The position numbers and the translations under genes were made by a program. The notes under the pieces were generated by a model. That model made no database searches and was not told where the DNA came from. It worked only from the letters and a program-made list of their open reading frames with translations. Of a DNA stretch of 64,000 bases, positions 35,077 through 44,526 are shown piece by piece; positions within the stretch are counted from its first letter, which is position 1; each line of letters begins with the position of its first letter. The DNA comes from Bacteroidota bacterium (lineage in GTDB: Bacteria > Bacteroidota > Bacteroidia > Bacteroidales > Dysgonomonadaceae): positions 25,113-89,112 of the forward strand of contig JAEWQF010000009.1 in NCBI GenBank assembly GCA_023399295.1, read 5' to 3'.

Positions 35077-36636
35077 TCAGGCTTTCAGTCCTGTACTGTC
35101 GGGTCCTTTTCTGATCTGTTTCACCATGATTGTCACTTCCGCGATGAGCAGGCCGGTGAAGAGCACCGCAAAGAGAATGAAGGTGGTGATCACATTCTGT
35201 GATGAGATGGCCGAGGCAGCAGCCTGCACCGGCAGGATATCCTGAATGGTCCACGGTTGTCGTCCCACCTCGGCCACCACCCATCCCAGCTGGGAGGCAA
35301 GGTATGCCAGGGGAAGGCTCCAGAGCGCCACATACTGTAGCCAGCGACTGTTTACCATATCTTTCTTGTAGAGGATGTAGAGCATCACCATGAAGAACAG
35401 GATAAAATACATGCCGATCATCACCATCAGGTGGAAGCTGTAGAAGGTGAGTGGCACATTGGGGATCAGATCTTCTTCCGTTTCAAGGTATCCATATCCG
35501 AAATGGGCATAGTTCTCACGCAGAATTGTTTCGTGGTTGGCAGCATCCGCATCGCGTCCCTCCTTTTTTGCCACCTGGTAATCGGCCAGGGCCTGGATGG
35601 CTTTCAGTCCCCGTTCCCTACGCTCCTGAAAGGAGAGTGCGGTGGTGCCATCTGGCAGGGTATAACCGCCGTCCACGATGTCCACTATGCCGGGTACAAA
35701 CGCATTGATATCTCTATAACCCAACAGTGAGAGCAGCTTTGGCAATTCTATCTTGAAGATGTAGGGATCTACCTCATCGTTGTAGTTTTTCCGGGCGGGG
35801 TTCAGCATCCCCACAGCCACCAGACCGGCTCCTTCGGTACCCTCGTAGAGTCCCTCCATGGCTGCCAGCTTCATCGGCTGCTTCTGTGCCACATGGTATG
35901 CAGATCCGTCACCGGTCACCGCCAGCAGCAGAAAAGCTGCCAGACCGACCATTGAGCCGATTTTCATGCTCTTGATGGCAAAATCGGTTTCTCTTTTCTT
36001 GAGCAGGTACCACCCGGAGATGGCTACTACGAAAGCTGCACCAACCGCCCAGCAGGAGAAGGTGGTATGCAGAAATTTGTTGTAGGCCACGGGTGAGAAG
36101 GCAACAGCCCAGAAGTCGACCATCTCGTTGCGGACCGACTCGGGGTTGAATTCCATACCGATGGGGTACTGCATCCAAGCATTGGCAACAAGGATCCAGA
36201 AGGCAGAGAGCGAGGCGCCGATGAATACCAGCCAGGTGGAAGCGAGATGCATCTTTTTGCTCACTCTATTCCAACCGAAGAACATGATGGAGACGAAAGT
36301 GGCTTCCATGAAGAAGGCGAAAATCCCCTCAATGGCCAGTGGCGCACCAAAAATGTCACCCACGAACCAGCTGTAGTTCGACCAGTTGGTGCCGAACTGG
36401 AACTCGAGGATGATGCCGGTGGCGATGCCGATGGCGAAGTTGATCCCGAAGATCTTCTGCCAGAACTTGGTGGCAATTTTCCATTTCTCGTCACCAGTCT
36501 TCACGTAGAGACTCTCCATAATGGCCATAATCAGTCCCAGTCCGATGGTGAGCGGGACAAACAGCCAGTGATAGCTGGCCGTCAACGCAAACTGCGCCCT
36601 CGACCAATTTACAGCAGATGCAGCTAAAAGATCCAT
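35077..36636 (-). CDS. cydA: Cytochrome bd ubiquinol oxidase subunit I
   Basis: A 519-residue haem-carrying subunit; the start at 36636 (MDLLAASAVNWSRAQF) is preferred because the longer in-frame version begins with non-family sequence. His23 in ASYHWLFVP is the conserved haem ligand of helix 1. The quinol-binding region with GRQPWTIQDIL near residue 430 has the short Q-loop form. Nine membrane spans can be traced. The run DUF4492, cydA, cydB on one strand is the usual Bacteroidota arrangement. Confidence 0.96.
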   Translation of the reverse strand: MDLLAASAVNWSRAQFALTASYHWLFVPLTIGLGLIMAIMESLYVKTGDEKWKIATKFWQKIFGINFAIGIATGIILEFQFGTNWSNYSWFVGDIFGAPLAIEGIFAFFMEATFVSIMFFGWNRVSKKMHLASTWLVFIGASLSAFWILVANAWMQYPIGMEFNPESVRNEMVDFWAVAFSPVAYNKFLHTTFSCWAVGAAFVVAISGWYLLKKRETDFAIKSMKIGSMVGLAAFLLLAVTGDGSAYHVAQKQPMKLAAMEGLYEGTEGAGLVAVGMLNPARKNYNDEVDPYIFKIELPKLLSLLGYRDINAFVPGIVDIVDGGYTLPDGTTALSFQERRERGLKAIQALADYQVAKKEGRDADAANHETILRENYAHFGYGYLETEEDLIPNVPLTFYSFHLMVMIGMYFILFFMVMLYILYKKDMVNSRWLQYVALWSLPLAYLASQLGWVVAEVGRQPWTIQDILPVQAAASAISSQNVITTFILFAVLFTGLLIAEVTIMVKQIRKGPDSTGLKA

Positions 36637-36646
36637 AGATGTTTTT

Positions 36647-36928
36647 TTATTTATTAAATTGTTGTTGTTGATTGAGTAGGATTGAATCGCTGGCGGGAGC
36701 CTTCTGGAGGAGCTCGCTGCGGACATGTTCCGCCTTGTCGGCATCGTTGTCGTAGTTTGTTTCCAGCAGATTGGGGAAAAAGAAGGGTTTCAGAATGAAA
36801 AACATGACCACCAGCTTTACAATGGCCACGATCCAGAGTGTTTTGCTCATGCGGCTCATGCTGGTGAAACCTGACCAGAACATGGTGAACCAGTTGTAAT
36901 GTGTGGTACGATTGCTTTCTTTATCCAT
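36647..36928 (-). CDS. DUF4492 small membrane protein of the cyd operon
   Basis: A 93-residue protein with one membrane span (LWIVAIVKLVVMFFILKPFFF, roughly residues 31-51) and a soluble acidic tail, matching DUF4492, a family found almost only beside cydA in Bacteroidota. It probably supports assembly or stability of cytochrome bd in the way CydX/CydH do, which is inference from context. It ends 10 bases before cydA. Confidence 0.85.
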   Translation of the reverse strand: MDKESNRTTHYNWFTMFWSGFTSMSRMSKTLWIVAIVKLVVMFFILKPFFFPNLLETNYDNDADKAEHVRSELLQKAPASDSILLNQQQQFNK

Positions 36929-36964
36929 AATTGTTGTAAAAGAGTGAATCCTGAAAAATGACCG

Positions 36965-37273
36965 TCAGGCTTGTCCCATGCCTCCCAGCGGTGGCAGGAA
37001 ACCGGGATCGCTCTGCATGCGAATGGCTCCGTTTTGTTGTTCAAACTTGTCGATGTTTTCGTTCAGTGCATGCAACAACCGTTTCGCATGTTCTGGGGTC
37101 AGGATGATCCTGGATTTCACCTTGGCTTTCTGCATGCCCGGCACCATGCGGATGAAATCGATCACAAATTCGGATGCGGAGTGTGAGATGATTGCCAGGT
37201 TGGAATAGGTACCCTGTGCAACCTCTTCACTCAGTTCAATTTGTATCTGAGTCTCTTTGTTGAATTGTTCCAT
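36965..37273 (-). CDS. DUF3467 family protein
   Basis: A 102-residue soluble protein whose central region (YSNLAIISHSASEFVIDFIR and VKSRIILTPEHAKRLLHAL) is the DUF3467 signature. Function unknown. It lies 36 bases upstream of the DUF4492 gene on the same strand and may be the first gene of the cyd transcript. The C-terminus ends in a Gly/Pro/Met-rich tail. Confidence 0.85.
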   Translation of the reverse strand: MEQFNKETQIQIELSEEVAQGTYSNLAIISHSASEFVIDFIRMVPGMQKAKVKSRIILTPEHAKRLLHALNENIDKFEQQNGAIRMQSDPGFLPPLGGMGQA

Positions 37274-37353
37274 AATGATGCTGTGATTCTGATGCTATAT
37301 AAAAATAGTCTAAATAAGGCAAACAAAGAAAATTATTTTTTCCTTATCTACAA

Positions 37354-37394
37354 AGGAAAAAGGGATAATCTTTCACGATTGATCCCTTTTTCCT
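37354..37394 (-). terminator. Terminator after ald
   Basis: Perfect 13-bp stem AGGAAAAAGGGAT/ATCCCTTTTTCCT with a 15-base loop, about 60 bases after the ald stop on the minus strand. The U-rich strand lies inside the stem. Confidence 0.7.
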
Positions 37395-37455
37395 GATGGG
37401 TTCAGCAAAGGCTACAGCTCCACGAGAGAAAGTGTGCCAGGTGATTGTTTCTGCT

Positions 37456-38562
37456 TTACCAGGAGAGCATTTTATAAGGCAGTGAGAGTGAGTCGGCCAC
37501 ACTTTGGTAGACTACATCTCCATTGAGCACATTGAGACCCTGCCTGAGATCCTCAAACCGACGACAAGCCTCTTCCCATCCATGTTCTGCAAGTCTGATC
37601 ACATAGGGCAGCGTGGCATTGGTCAACGCCCGTGTCGAGGTGATGGGTACTGCTCCGGGGATATTGGCCACACAATAATGGATGATGCCATCCACTTCAT
37701 AGATGGGGTTAGTGTGGGTGGTAGGACGGGAGGTCTCGAAGCAACCACCCTGATCCACCGAGACATCAATCATCACCGTGCCGGGCGTCATACAGCCCAG
37801 CATCTCCCGGGTGACAAGGTGAGGCGCTTTCGCCCCGACGATGAGTGTTGCCCCAATCACCAGATCCGCACTTTTCAATGAGTCTGTGATTGTCATTTCC
37901 GTGGAGTAGAGTGTTTTGACATTTGCCGGCATCACCTCGGAGAGGTAACGCAGACGGTTCAGGTTGATGTCCAGCATTTTAACATTTGCACCCAGGCCCG
38001 CTGCCATCAGTGCGGCATTGTATCCCACTACGCCGGCTCCAATGATCATCACTTCGGCCGGTTGCACACCGGGCACGCCTCCCAACAGAATCCCCTTGCC
38101 ACCTTGCGGTTTCTCCAGGTATTTTGCTCCCTGCTGTACCGAGAGCCTGCCAGCCACCTCGCTCATGGGGGTGAGCAACGGCAAGGTCCGATGAGGATCC
38201 ATCACCGTCTCATAGGCGATACAGATCGATCTGTTGTCGATCATAGCCTGAGTCAGTTTCTTATCGGAGGCAAAATGGAAATAGGTAAAGACAACTTGTC
38301 CTTTGCGGATCAACCCATACTCACTCTCCAGTGGTTCTTTCACTTTCACAATCATGTCAGACAGGGCATAGACCTCTTCAATTGTATCCACCAGTTGGGC
38401 GCCAGCCAACAGATAGCGTTCATCCGGCAGGTTGCTGTTGACGCCTGCCTGTTTCTGTACATAGACGGTATGTCCTCTGCGGGTCAGCTCCTTCACACCG
38501 GCGGGAGTCATGGCTACCCTGCCTTCCTGTACTTTGATCTCTTTGGGTACTCCGATCGTCAT
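37456..38562 (-). CDS. ald: Alanine dehydrogenase
   Basis: A 368-residue NAD-dependent enzyme converting alanine to pyruvate and ammonia. The N-terminal MTIGVPKEIKVQEGRVAMTPAG pattern, YFHFASDKKLT, the NAD-binding segment VMIIGAGVVGYNAALMAAGLGA near residue 172 and DVSVDQGGCFETSRPTTHT near 268 are all present. Length is normal. It is transcribed alone with a roughly 100-base leader. Confidence 0.97.
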   Translation of the reverse strand: MTIGVPKEIKVQEGRVAMTPAGVKELTRRGHTVYVQKQAGVNSNLPDERYLLAGAQLVDTIEEVYALSDMIVKVKEPLESEYGLIRKGQVVFTYFHFASDKKLTQAMIDNRSICIAYETVMDPHRTLPLLTPMSEVAGRLSVQQGAKYLEKPQGGKGILLGGVPGVQPAEVMIIGAGVVGYNAALMAAGLGANVKMLDINLNRLRYLSEVMPANVKTLYSTEMTITDSLKSADLVIGATLIVGAKAPHLVTREMLGCMTPGTVMIDVSVDQGGCFETSRPTTHTNPIYEVDGIIHYCVANIPGAVPITSTRALTNATLPYVIRLAEHGWEEACRRFEDLRQGLNVLNGDVVYQSVADSLSLPYKMLSW

Positions 38563-38670
38563 AATAGATAAGATAAAAAGTTGTTACTAATAATATTGGG
38601 ATAGGTGATCAATGGCATCCAAGTCTTTATCCCGTTTCGGGACAATGGCTAAAAGGTGATTCATCCGATA

Positions 38671-38678
38671 CAAAAATA
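38671..38678 (-). promoter_or_regulatory. Predicted -7 element for ald
   Basis: TATTTTTG on the minus strand, about 108 bases before the start. The leader contains a small hairpin TCCCG-TTT-CGGGA at 38630-38642 of unknown meaning. Confidence 0.45.
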
Positions 38679-38809
38679 AAAAGAAAAATGTGAAATGCAA
38701 CCAATAAGTGTGTGATTGTGAGTCGATGAGATTTTGTTTTTTTCGCACTTCGATAATCATTTTTATAGACTCTTTCGTAGAAATATTTCTTTTCTATCGG
38801 ATTTAATCG

Positions 38810-38817
38810 TATTTTTG
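38810..38817 (+). promoter_or_regulatory. Predicted -7 element for fba
   Basis: TATTTTTG on the plus strand in an AT-rich region, 44 bases before the fba start codon. Confidence 0.6.
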
Positions 38818-38861
38818 TGATATTAATTACGAATTTAGTTTAAATTAAAAACAATAAGCTC

Positions 38862-39854
38862 ATGGTAAGTTATAAAGAATTGGGTCTCGTAAACTCAAAA
38901 GAGTTGTTCAGGAAAGCAGTTGACGGAGGTTATGCCATCCCTGCTTTCAACTTCAACAACATGGAACAGCTGCAGGCGATCATTTCAGCCTGCGTAGCAA
39001 CCAAATCACCGGTGATCCTGCAGGTATCGAGTGGTGCCCGCAAGTATGCCAACCAGACGCTGTTGCGTTACATGGCGCAGGGTGCCGTTCAGTATGCCAA
39101 GGAACTGGGATATGAGATTCCCATCGTGTTGCACCTCGACCATGGTGACAGCTTCGAGCTTTGCAAGGATTGCATCGAGAGCGGCTTCTCCTCGGTTATG
39201 ATCGACGGTTCACACCTTCCCTACGAAGAGAACATCGCGCTCACCAAAAAGGTGGTTGAATATGCACATCAGCACGATGTGACCGTTGAAGGTGAGCTGG
39301 GTATTCTTGCCGGCATCGAGGATGATGTACAGGCAGAGCACCACACCTACACCGAACCGGATGAGGTGGTTGACTTTGTGTCGCGCACCGGTGTGGACTC
39401 ACTGGCCATCTCAATCGGCACCTCCCACGGGGCATTCAAGTTCACACCCGAACAGTGCACCCGCAATGAAGCAGGCGTATTGGTTCCACCCCCCTTGCGT
39501 TTCGACATTCTCGAAGAGATCGAAAAACGGATCCCCGGCTTCCCCATCGTGTTGCACGGCTCCTCTTCGGTGCCAATGCAATATGTGGAGACCATCAACA
39601 AGTATGGTGGCAAGATGAGCGATACAATCGGCATCCCCGAAGAGCAGTTACGCAAAGCAGCCAAGTCGGCTGTCTGCAAGATCAACATCGACTCCGATGG
39701 TCGTCTGGCCATGACCGCTGCCGTACGTGAGGTATTTGCAAACAGCCCTGCTGAGTTTGACCCGCGTAAATACCTGGGACCCGCACGTGAGGAGTTGAAG
39801 AAGCTCTACATGCACAAGACAGAGAAGGTGTTGGGCAGTGCCGGCAAGGCATAA
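38862..39854 (+). CDS. fba: Class II fructose-bisphosphate aldolase
   Basis: A 330-residue zinc-dependent aldolase of glycolysis and gluconeogenesis. Zinc ligands appear in VLHLDHGDSFELC near residue 88 (LDHGD) and in IGTSHGAFKF near 187 (the conserved His), with the final site IVLHGSSSVP near 230. The catalytic Asp is in LDHGD. The start codon lies shortly after a strong AT-rich promoter. Well conserved and highly expressed in most bacteria, and the codon use here looks clean. Confidence 0.97.
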   Translation: MVSYKELGLVNSKELFRKAVDGGYAIPAFNFNNMEQLQAIISACVATKSPVILQVSSGARKYANQTLLRYMAQGAVQYAKELGYEIPIVLHLDHGDSFELCKDCIESGFSSVMIDGSHLPYEENIALTKKVVEYAHQHDVTVEGELGILAGIEDDVQAEHHTYTEPDEVVDFVSRTGVDSLAISIGTSHGAFKFTPEQCTRNEAGVLVPPPLRFDILEEIEKRIPGFPIVLHGSSSVPMQYVETINKYGGKMSDTIGIPEEQLRKAAKSAVCKINIDSDGRLAMTAAVREVFANSPAEFDPRKYLGPAREELKKLYMHKTEKVLGSAGKA

Positions 39855-39880
39855 CCCACCCGGTTCAATACAACATGAAA

Positions 39881-39915
39881 AAGAGACTGTTCTAGTGAAC
39901 AGCCTCTTTTTTTTT
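39881..39915. terminator. Terminator between fba and malQ
   Basis: Stem AAGAG-A-CTGTTC / GAACAG-C-CTCTT with a TAGT loop and nine T on the plus strand. The A-run on the other side lets it also serve malQ from the minus strand. Confidence 0.88.
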
Positions 39916-39941
39916 GGTTTTTTCAATAGCAGATTAGATAC

Positions 39942-42614
39942 TCAATCCCGACGACTCATTTCAGCAACCAGCTTGTTGAAAGCCTTTTCTTTCAACAAGT
40001 CATCCAGGGAGAGATGCATTCGGTAGCGCCAGTAATGCTCAGGGTTTGCAGGAATGTTGATCCGTTCGGAAGCCGCATCAGGTTTGCGCAGTCTCGCATT
40101 CAGTGACATCCAGTCCTGCCATGGCAGGATCACCCACATGGCCGATGAACGGAGATGTGACGCGATGATGTCGCGGCATATCACAGGGGTACATTCACCC
40201 GGAGCAGCACCTTCGTGGTGCAGCACTTCGTTGTAGTATCGTTGTGTCAACTCCCTGTTCTCACACCACCACTGACGAATCGGAGACATGTCGTGTGTGG
40301 AGGTGGTACAGACAGAGAGATAAGGCAGCCACTGCAGGTCAGTGAACAGCACCCTGGGGTCCTTGGGCATCCGTTGGATCTCCAGAGTGAGCATCTGCAA
40401 CTCCTGCATCACGGAGGGTACACAATCGGGTACCATGCCCAGATCCTCGCCACAGACCAGCATCGATGTGGAAGAGATCAGCTCCGGCAGTTTGTGCATT
40501 GCCTGTTCCCGCCAGAAGTAGTTGTGGCGGTGATAGAAGAAATCGTTGTAGAGACGGTTATACGCCTCCTTCACATTGTCGTCGAGGAAGCGGAATGAAT
40601 AGGTATACTGTGCGGTGATGCGCGGGTGAAAACGATACTGATCAACCGGATCCCGCACGAAAAGCACCTCCGTGCAGAGTGCATAGAGGCCGTCACGCAA
40701 GCGGTTTGATTTGTCATCCTGCTGCCCCTCAAATAGAAGTTTTATCTTGTGCTGCGTGTCGCAACAATCCTTCAAACGGAAACGCTGCCAGCCTGACACC
40801 TCCAGATAGTGCTCTTTCACCTCTTCGGCATACTCACCAAAGATATCGGGTAGAAACTGTTCATGAATGAACGGCTCTGCCATCCGTGCCTCATCGAAGG
40901 GAATGCCGGCACGGCTGATCTCTTCGGGCCAGTAAGGCAATGCCGGACTGAAATGACCGAGAAGTCCCTGCATGGCGTCCAGTGGAATCTCCCAGATTCG
41001 GAAGAAGCCGAGGATATGGTCGATGCGGTAGGCATCGAAGTAGTCGGCCATCTTGCGGAAACGATTGATCCACCAGGCGAAGCCCTCTTTTTGCATGGCA
41101 TGCCAGTTGTAGGTGGGGAATCCCCAGTTCTGTCCGAAGAAGGAGAAGTCATCGGGGGGAGCACCACTCTGGGTATCCATGTTAAAGAGATCGGGTGAGG
41201 TCCAGGCATCGATGCTGTTGCGATTGATCCCGATGGGGATGTCGCCCTTCAGGGTGACCCCCCTTTCGTGTGCATAGGCTTTCACCGCTGAAAACTGACG
41301 GTGCAGCAGGTACTGCAGATAATACCAGAAGTGTGTTTCCCCTGCGGCCAGGGAATCGGTATCCAGCCATTCTTTCAGTTGCTGCTCGTTGTAGGTCGCG
41401 AAGTGGTCCCACTCCCTGAAATTGGCACTGGCAAAACGGTCCCGCAGGATGCAATACGTGGCATAGGGAAAGAGCCACTCCCTGTTTTTATCGTAAAAGG
41501 TGTTGTATGCTTCTGAGGAGAGCACCTCTTCGCCATTCTCCAGAAAGAGGTCATGAATGTATGCCCTCTTTAGCCTGAGCACCTGTTCGTAATCAATTTC
41601 ATCGAGGTTATTGAGGGCTGTCGCCTCATTGAGGTATCGGGCCTGTTTCGTTACATCCTTCAACGGATACTCACTGCACCCGAGATAGATTGGATGGAGG
41701 GCGTAGATAGAGATGGCACTATAGGGATAGGAGTCTTTCCATGTGCTTGTGGTGGTGGTGTCGTTCACCGGCAGCAGTTGAATCAGTTGCTGTTTCGTGA
41801 GCGATGCCCAGTCGATCATCTTCCGCAGATCGGCAAAGTCGCCGATACCAAAGCTTTGTCCCGATCTCAGTGAAAAGAGAGGTATAGCTGTTCCTGTTCC
41901 CCTGAATGTGAAACCGGGGTAGCGATACTGCAATGACATCTCCACGGCCACACTGGCAGGCTGGGTGGCAGAAGTCAGATCCAGAACCCTGTTGGCGCCC
42001 TCTTCCCAATGCACCGCATTGCCGGTGTGGCGATCAACAATCAGGAATTTGTATTCGCTCCTCTTTGGAAGCATGCTGGCATCAAGCAGGAGCTGCCATT
42101 CACCGTCGTTCACCGGGGAGAGGCAGATCGCTTTTGACGGATCCCAGCTCCCCAGCAGCTCCGCCTCACCACAGAGAGCCACCAGTTGATCACGATTGGC
42201 ATAGGGGCAAATCAGGTTGAGCAGGTGTGACCGAGAAGCATATTGAACAGGGTGAGCCTCCTGTTGGTGATGGAAGATACTGTCAATAAAAACCGATGAG
42301 TAGAGGTAAGCATGGTAGGGTTTGTCGTTCCAGTGATCCTCGATGTGGTATCTTGTCGTGCCGTTGACAACAACCAGCCGACGATGAGCACCCCACTCGC
42401 GTCGGATGGTACTGTTGCCCTGCCGGATCAGGTAATAATATTCGAGGGTGTCGCTCTCCCTCATCTCCACGGCAGCATACCATTTGTCGCCGTCAGAGCT
42501 GAACTGCAACGCCTTCTCCTCGTCAAACGCTCCCAGTTCAGGTATCGATCCGCAGAGGCAGACCTGTTGCCCCCAGGTGGTATGGTAGTTGAGTTGAAAT
42601 GCTATTTGTGCCAT
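39942..42614 (-). CDS. malQ: 4-alpha-glucanotransferase with N-terminal starch-binding domains
   Basis: An 890-residue GH77 amylomaltase that transfers glucan chains during maltodextrin and glycogen use. Two CBM20-like starch-binding domains cover about residues 1-110 and 125-240 (CGSIPELGAFDEEKAL and CGEAELLGSWDPSKAI). The GH77 barrel follows, with the nucleophile Asp in DAYRIDHILGFFRIWE, the acid/base Glu in VCGEDLGMVP and the final STHDMSPIRQWW. The double CBM20 plus GH77 layout is typical of Bacteroidota and plant DPE2 enzymes. No other mal genes are adjacent. Confidence 0.95.
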   Translation of the reverse strand: MAQIAFQLNYHTTWGQQVCLCGSIPELGAFDEEKALQFSSDGDKWYAAVEMRESDTLEYYYLIRQGNSTIRREWGAHRRLVVVNGTTRYHIEDHWNDKPYHAYLYSSVFIDSIFHHQQEAHPVQYASRSHLLNLICPYANRDQLVALCGEAELLGSWDPSKAICLSPVNDGEWQLLLDASMLPKRSEYKFLIVDRHTGNAVHWEEGANRVLDLTSATQPASVAVEMSLQYRYPGFTFRGTGTAIPLFSLRSGQSFGIGDFADLRKMIDWASLTKQQLIQLLPVNDTTTTSTWKDSYPYSAISIYALHPIYLGCSEYPLKDVTKQARYLNEATALNNLDEIDYEQVLRLKRAYIHDLFLENGEEVLSSEAYNTFYDKNREWLFPYATYCILRDRFASANFREWDHFATYNEQQLKEWLDTDSLAAGETHFWYYLQYLLHRQFSAVKAYAHERGVTLKGDIPIGINRNSIDAWTSPDLFNMDTQSGAPPDDFSFFGQNWGFPTYNWHAMQKEGFAWWINRFRKMADYFDAYRIDHILGFFRIWEIPLDAMQGLLGHFSPALPYWPEEISRAGIPFDEARMAEPFIHEQFLPDIFGEYAEEVKEHYLEVSGWQRFRLKDCCDTQHKIKLLFEGQQDDKSNRLRDGLYALCTEVLFVRDPVDQYRFHPRITAQYTYSFRFLDDNVKEAYNRLYNDFFYHRHNYFWREQAMHKLPELISSTSMLVCGEDLGMVPDCVPSVMQELQMLTLEIQRMPKDPRVLFTDLQWLPYLSVCTTSTHDMSPIRQWWCENRELTQRYYNEVLHHEGAAPGECTPVICRDIIASHLRSSAMWVILPWQDWMSLNARLRKPDAASERINIPANPEHYWRYRMHLSLDDLLKEKAFNKLVAEMSRRD

Positions 42615-42692
42615 TCCGTACCTTTTGATCAGCTCATATCAGGGAAGAGATCCCTTGATATGATCTGCGAATTACATTGTAGTCTTTGACAA

Positions 42693-42700
42693 CAAATCTA
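42693..42700 (-). promoter_or_regulatory. Predicted -7 element for malQ
   Basis: TAGATTTG on the minus strand, 79 bases before the malQ start. Confidence 0.45.
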
Positions 42701-42807
42701 CGATGAAAAAGAAGTGAATGACTCCCAGAAGGTGATCTTTTGAGCATATTCGTGTGCAATCGATTGCGACCGATCGCAATGTCCCCTATTCAGGATGAAC
42801 GACTCAT

Positions 42808-44478
42808 TCAGAGAAAAATAAGTATCAGCAACTGGGCAGTGACAACCCTCAGAAACATGGTGAGCGGGTAGACCGTTGCATAGCTCACCGCAGGAATATC
42901 ATTCCCGGCGCTGCCATTGGCATAAGCCAGTGCCGGAGGATCGGTCATGCTCCCGGCTATCAGACCCATCAGTGTGAAATAGTTCAACTTGCACACTTTA
43001 CGGCCAATGACCCCGATGAGCAACAGCGGCAACAGGGTGATGATCACACCATAGCCGATCCAGACATAGCCACCGTTGACCACTGTTTCCACGAAATTAC
43101 CACCTGCGCCGAGTCCCACACAGGCGAGGAAGATGGAGATGCCGATCTCACGCAACATCAGGTTGGCACTCATGGTTGTATAGGTTACCAGTTTGTATTT
43201 AGGCCCGAACTTGCTGATCAGGATGGCGATGATGAGTGGTCCGCCAGCCAGCCCCAATTTTACCGGCTGCGGGATGCCGGGAATCATGAAAGGGATGCTT
43301 CCCACCAGCACACCGAGCGCGATGCCGATGAAGATGGAGATCAGGTTGGGTTCACGCAATCGTTTCATCGAGTTACCCAAAAAGCGCTCCACGTTGGCTA
43401 TCGATTCCTCCGAGCCCACCACGGTGACACGATCGCCCAGCTGCAACTGCAACCGCGAGTCGGCGATCAGGTCTACGCCGGCACGATTCACCCGGGTGAT
43501 GTTGACGCCGAAGAGGTTTCGCAGCCGCAGGTTGCCGATCGAGCGTCCGTTCACTGCCGACCGGGTGATTGATATCCTGCGGGAGACAAGCTGTGAATCG
43601 AGTTTTGCCCACTCCTCCCTGTTCATGTTAATGCGCTGACCGAGCAGTGCCTCAATCACCTCGATGTTCTTCAGGTTGGAGACCACCAGGATCTTGTCTC
43701 CATCGTTCAGTTTTGTCTCGGTTTGAGGCACGACCAATTGGCCATTGTGTGCATGCAATACCCTTGATATCACAAACTCCTTGTCGATCAGCTTTTTGAC
43801 CTCCCTGATATCTTTTCCCATGATGGCGGGATTCTGGATGCGAAGGGTGAACATGTGAGCTTCGGTCTGTTTCGAATCACTCACCTGGTCGAGTCGGCTG
43901 TTCTCCTGTGTGAGATTGATGCGGAAGATGAAACGGAACAACACGATGGAAAGGATGATGCCCACCACACCCAGAGGATAAGCCACCGCATAGGCCGTGG
44001 CGATTGTAGGATCCATGCTGCCGGTGGCATCTGTGAATGTTTGTTGCGCTGCTCCCAGGCCGGGTGTGTTTGTCACTGCCCCCGACAGGATGCCAACCAT
44101 GGTGGCAATGGGCAGACCGGTGATCAGATGAATCACGACGGTGGTGGCAACCCCGAGCAGCACCACCCCTGATGCCAGCAGGTTGAGGGTGATGCCTCCC
44201 TGCTTGAACGAGGAGAAGAAACTGGGTCCCACCTGCATGCCGATGGAGAAGATAAAGAGGATCAGTCCAAACTCCTTCAGAAAATGAAGCAGCTCCGTTT
44301 CAATGTGAAGTCCCATGTGACCGATAAAAATACCGAAGAAGAGGATCCAGGTGGTACCCAGTGAGATGCCAAAGAGCTTGACCTTACCAAGCAGCAACCC
44401 CATGGCAATCACCACTGCCAGGATCAGGATCGAGTGTGCGATTCCCGATCCGCTAATTAGTTCAACAAACCATTCCAT
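42808..44478 (-). CDS. AspT/YidE-type putative transporter with RCK_C domains
   Basis: A 556-residue inner-membrane protein built as an inverted repeat: two blocks of hydrophobic helices (residues about 1-180 and 380-556), each with the AspT/YidE duplication motif (SGAVTNTPGLGAAQQTF in the first, GSMTDPPALAYANG in the second). Between them lie two RCK_C (TrkA_C) ligand-binding domains at about residues 205-290 and 295-375. Members of this family exchange amino acids or export anions; the substrate here cannot be told. It has its own TACCTTTG element and is followed after 194 bases by malQ. Confidence 0.88.
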   Translation of the reverse strand: MEWFVELISGSGIAHSILILAVVIAMGLLLGKVKLFGISLGTTWILFFGIFIGHMGLHIETELLHFLKEFGLILFIFSIGMQVGPSFFSSFKQGGITLNLLASGVVLLGVATTVVIHLITGLPIATMVGILSGAVTNTPGLGAAQQTFTDATGSMDPTIATAYAVAYPLGVVGIILSIVLFRFIFRINLTQENSRLDQVSDSKQTEAHMFTLRIQNPAIMGKDIREVKKLIDKEFVISRVLHAHNGQLVVPQTETKLNDGDKILVVSNLKNIEVIEALLGQRINMNREEWAKLDSQLVSRRISITRSAVNGRSIGNLRLRNLFGVNITRVNRAGVDLIADSRLQLQLGDRVTVVGSEESIANVERFLGNSMKRLREPNLISIFIGIALGVLVGSIPFMIPGIPQPVKLGLAGGPLIIAILISKFGPKYKLVTYTTMSANLMLREIGISIFLACVGLGAGGNFVETVVNGGYVWIGYGVIITLLPLLLIGVIGRKVCKLNYFTLMGLIAGSMTDPPALAYANGSAGNDIPAVSYATVYPLTMFLRVVTAQLLILIFL

Positions 44479-44509
44479 TGTGACAATAACCTAATAGTGT
44501 AATAAGCCG

Positions 44510-44517
44510 CAAAGGTA
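44510..44517 (-). promoter_or_regulatory. Predicted -7 element for the AspT/YidE-type gene
   Basis: TACCTTTG on the minus strand, 32 bases before the start, overlapping the end of the prmA region. Confidence 0.55.
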
Positions 44518-44526
44518 CATCTTTTT

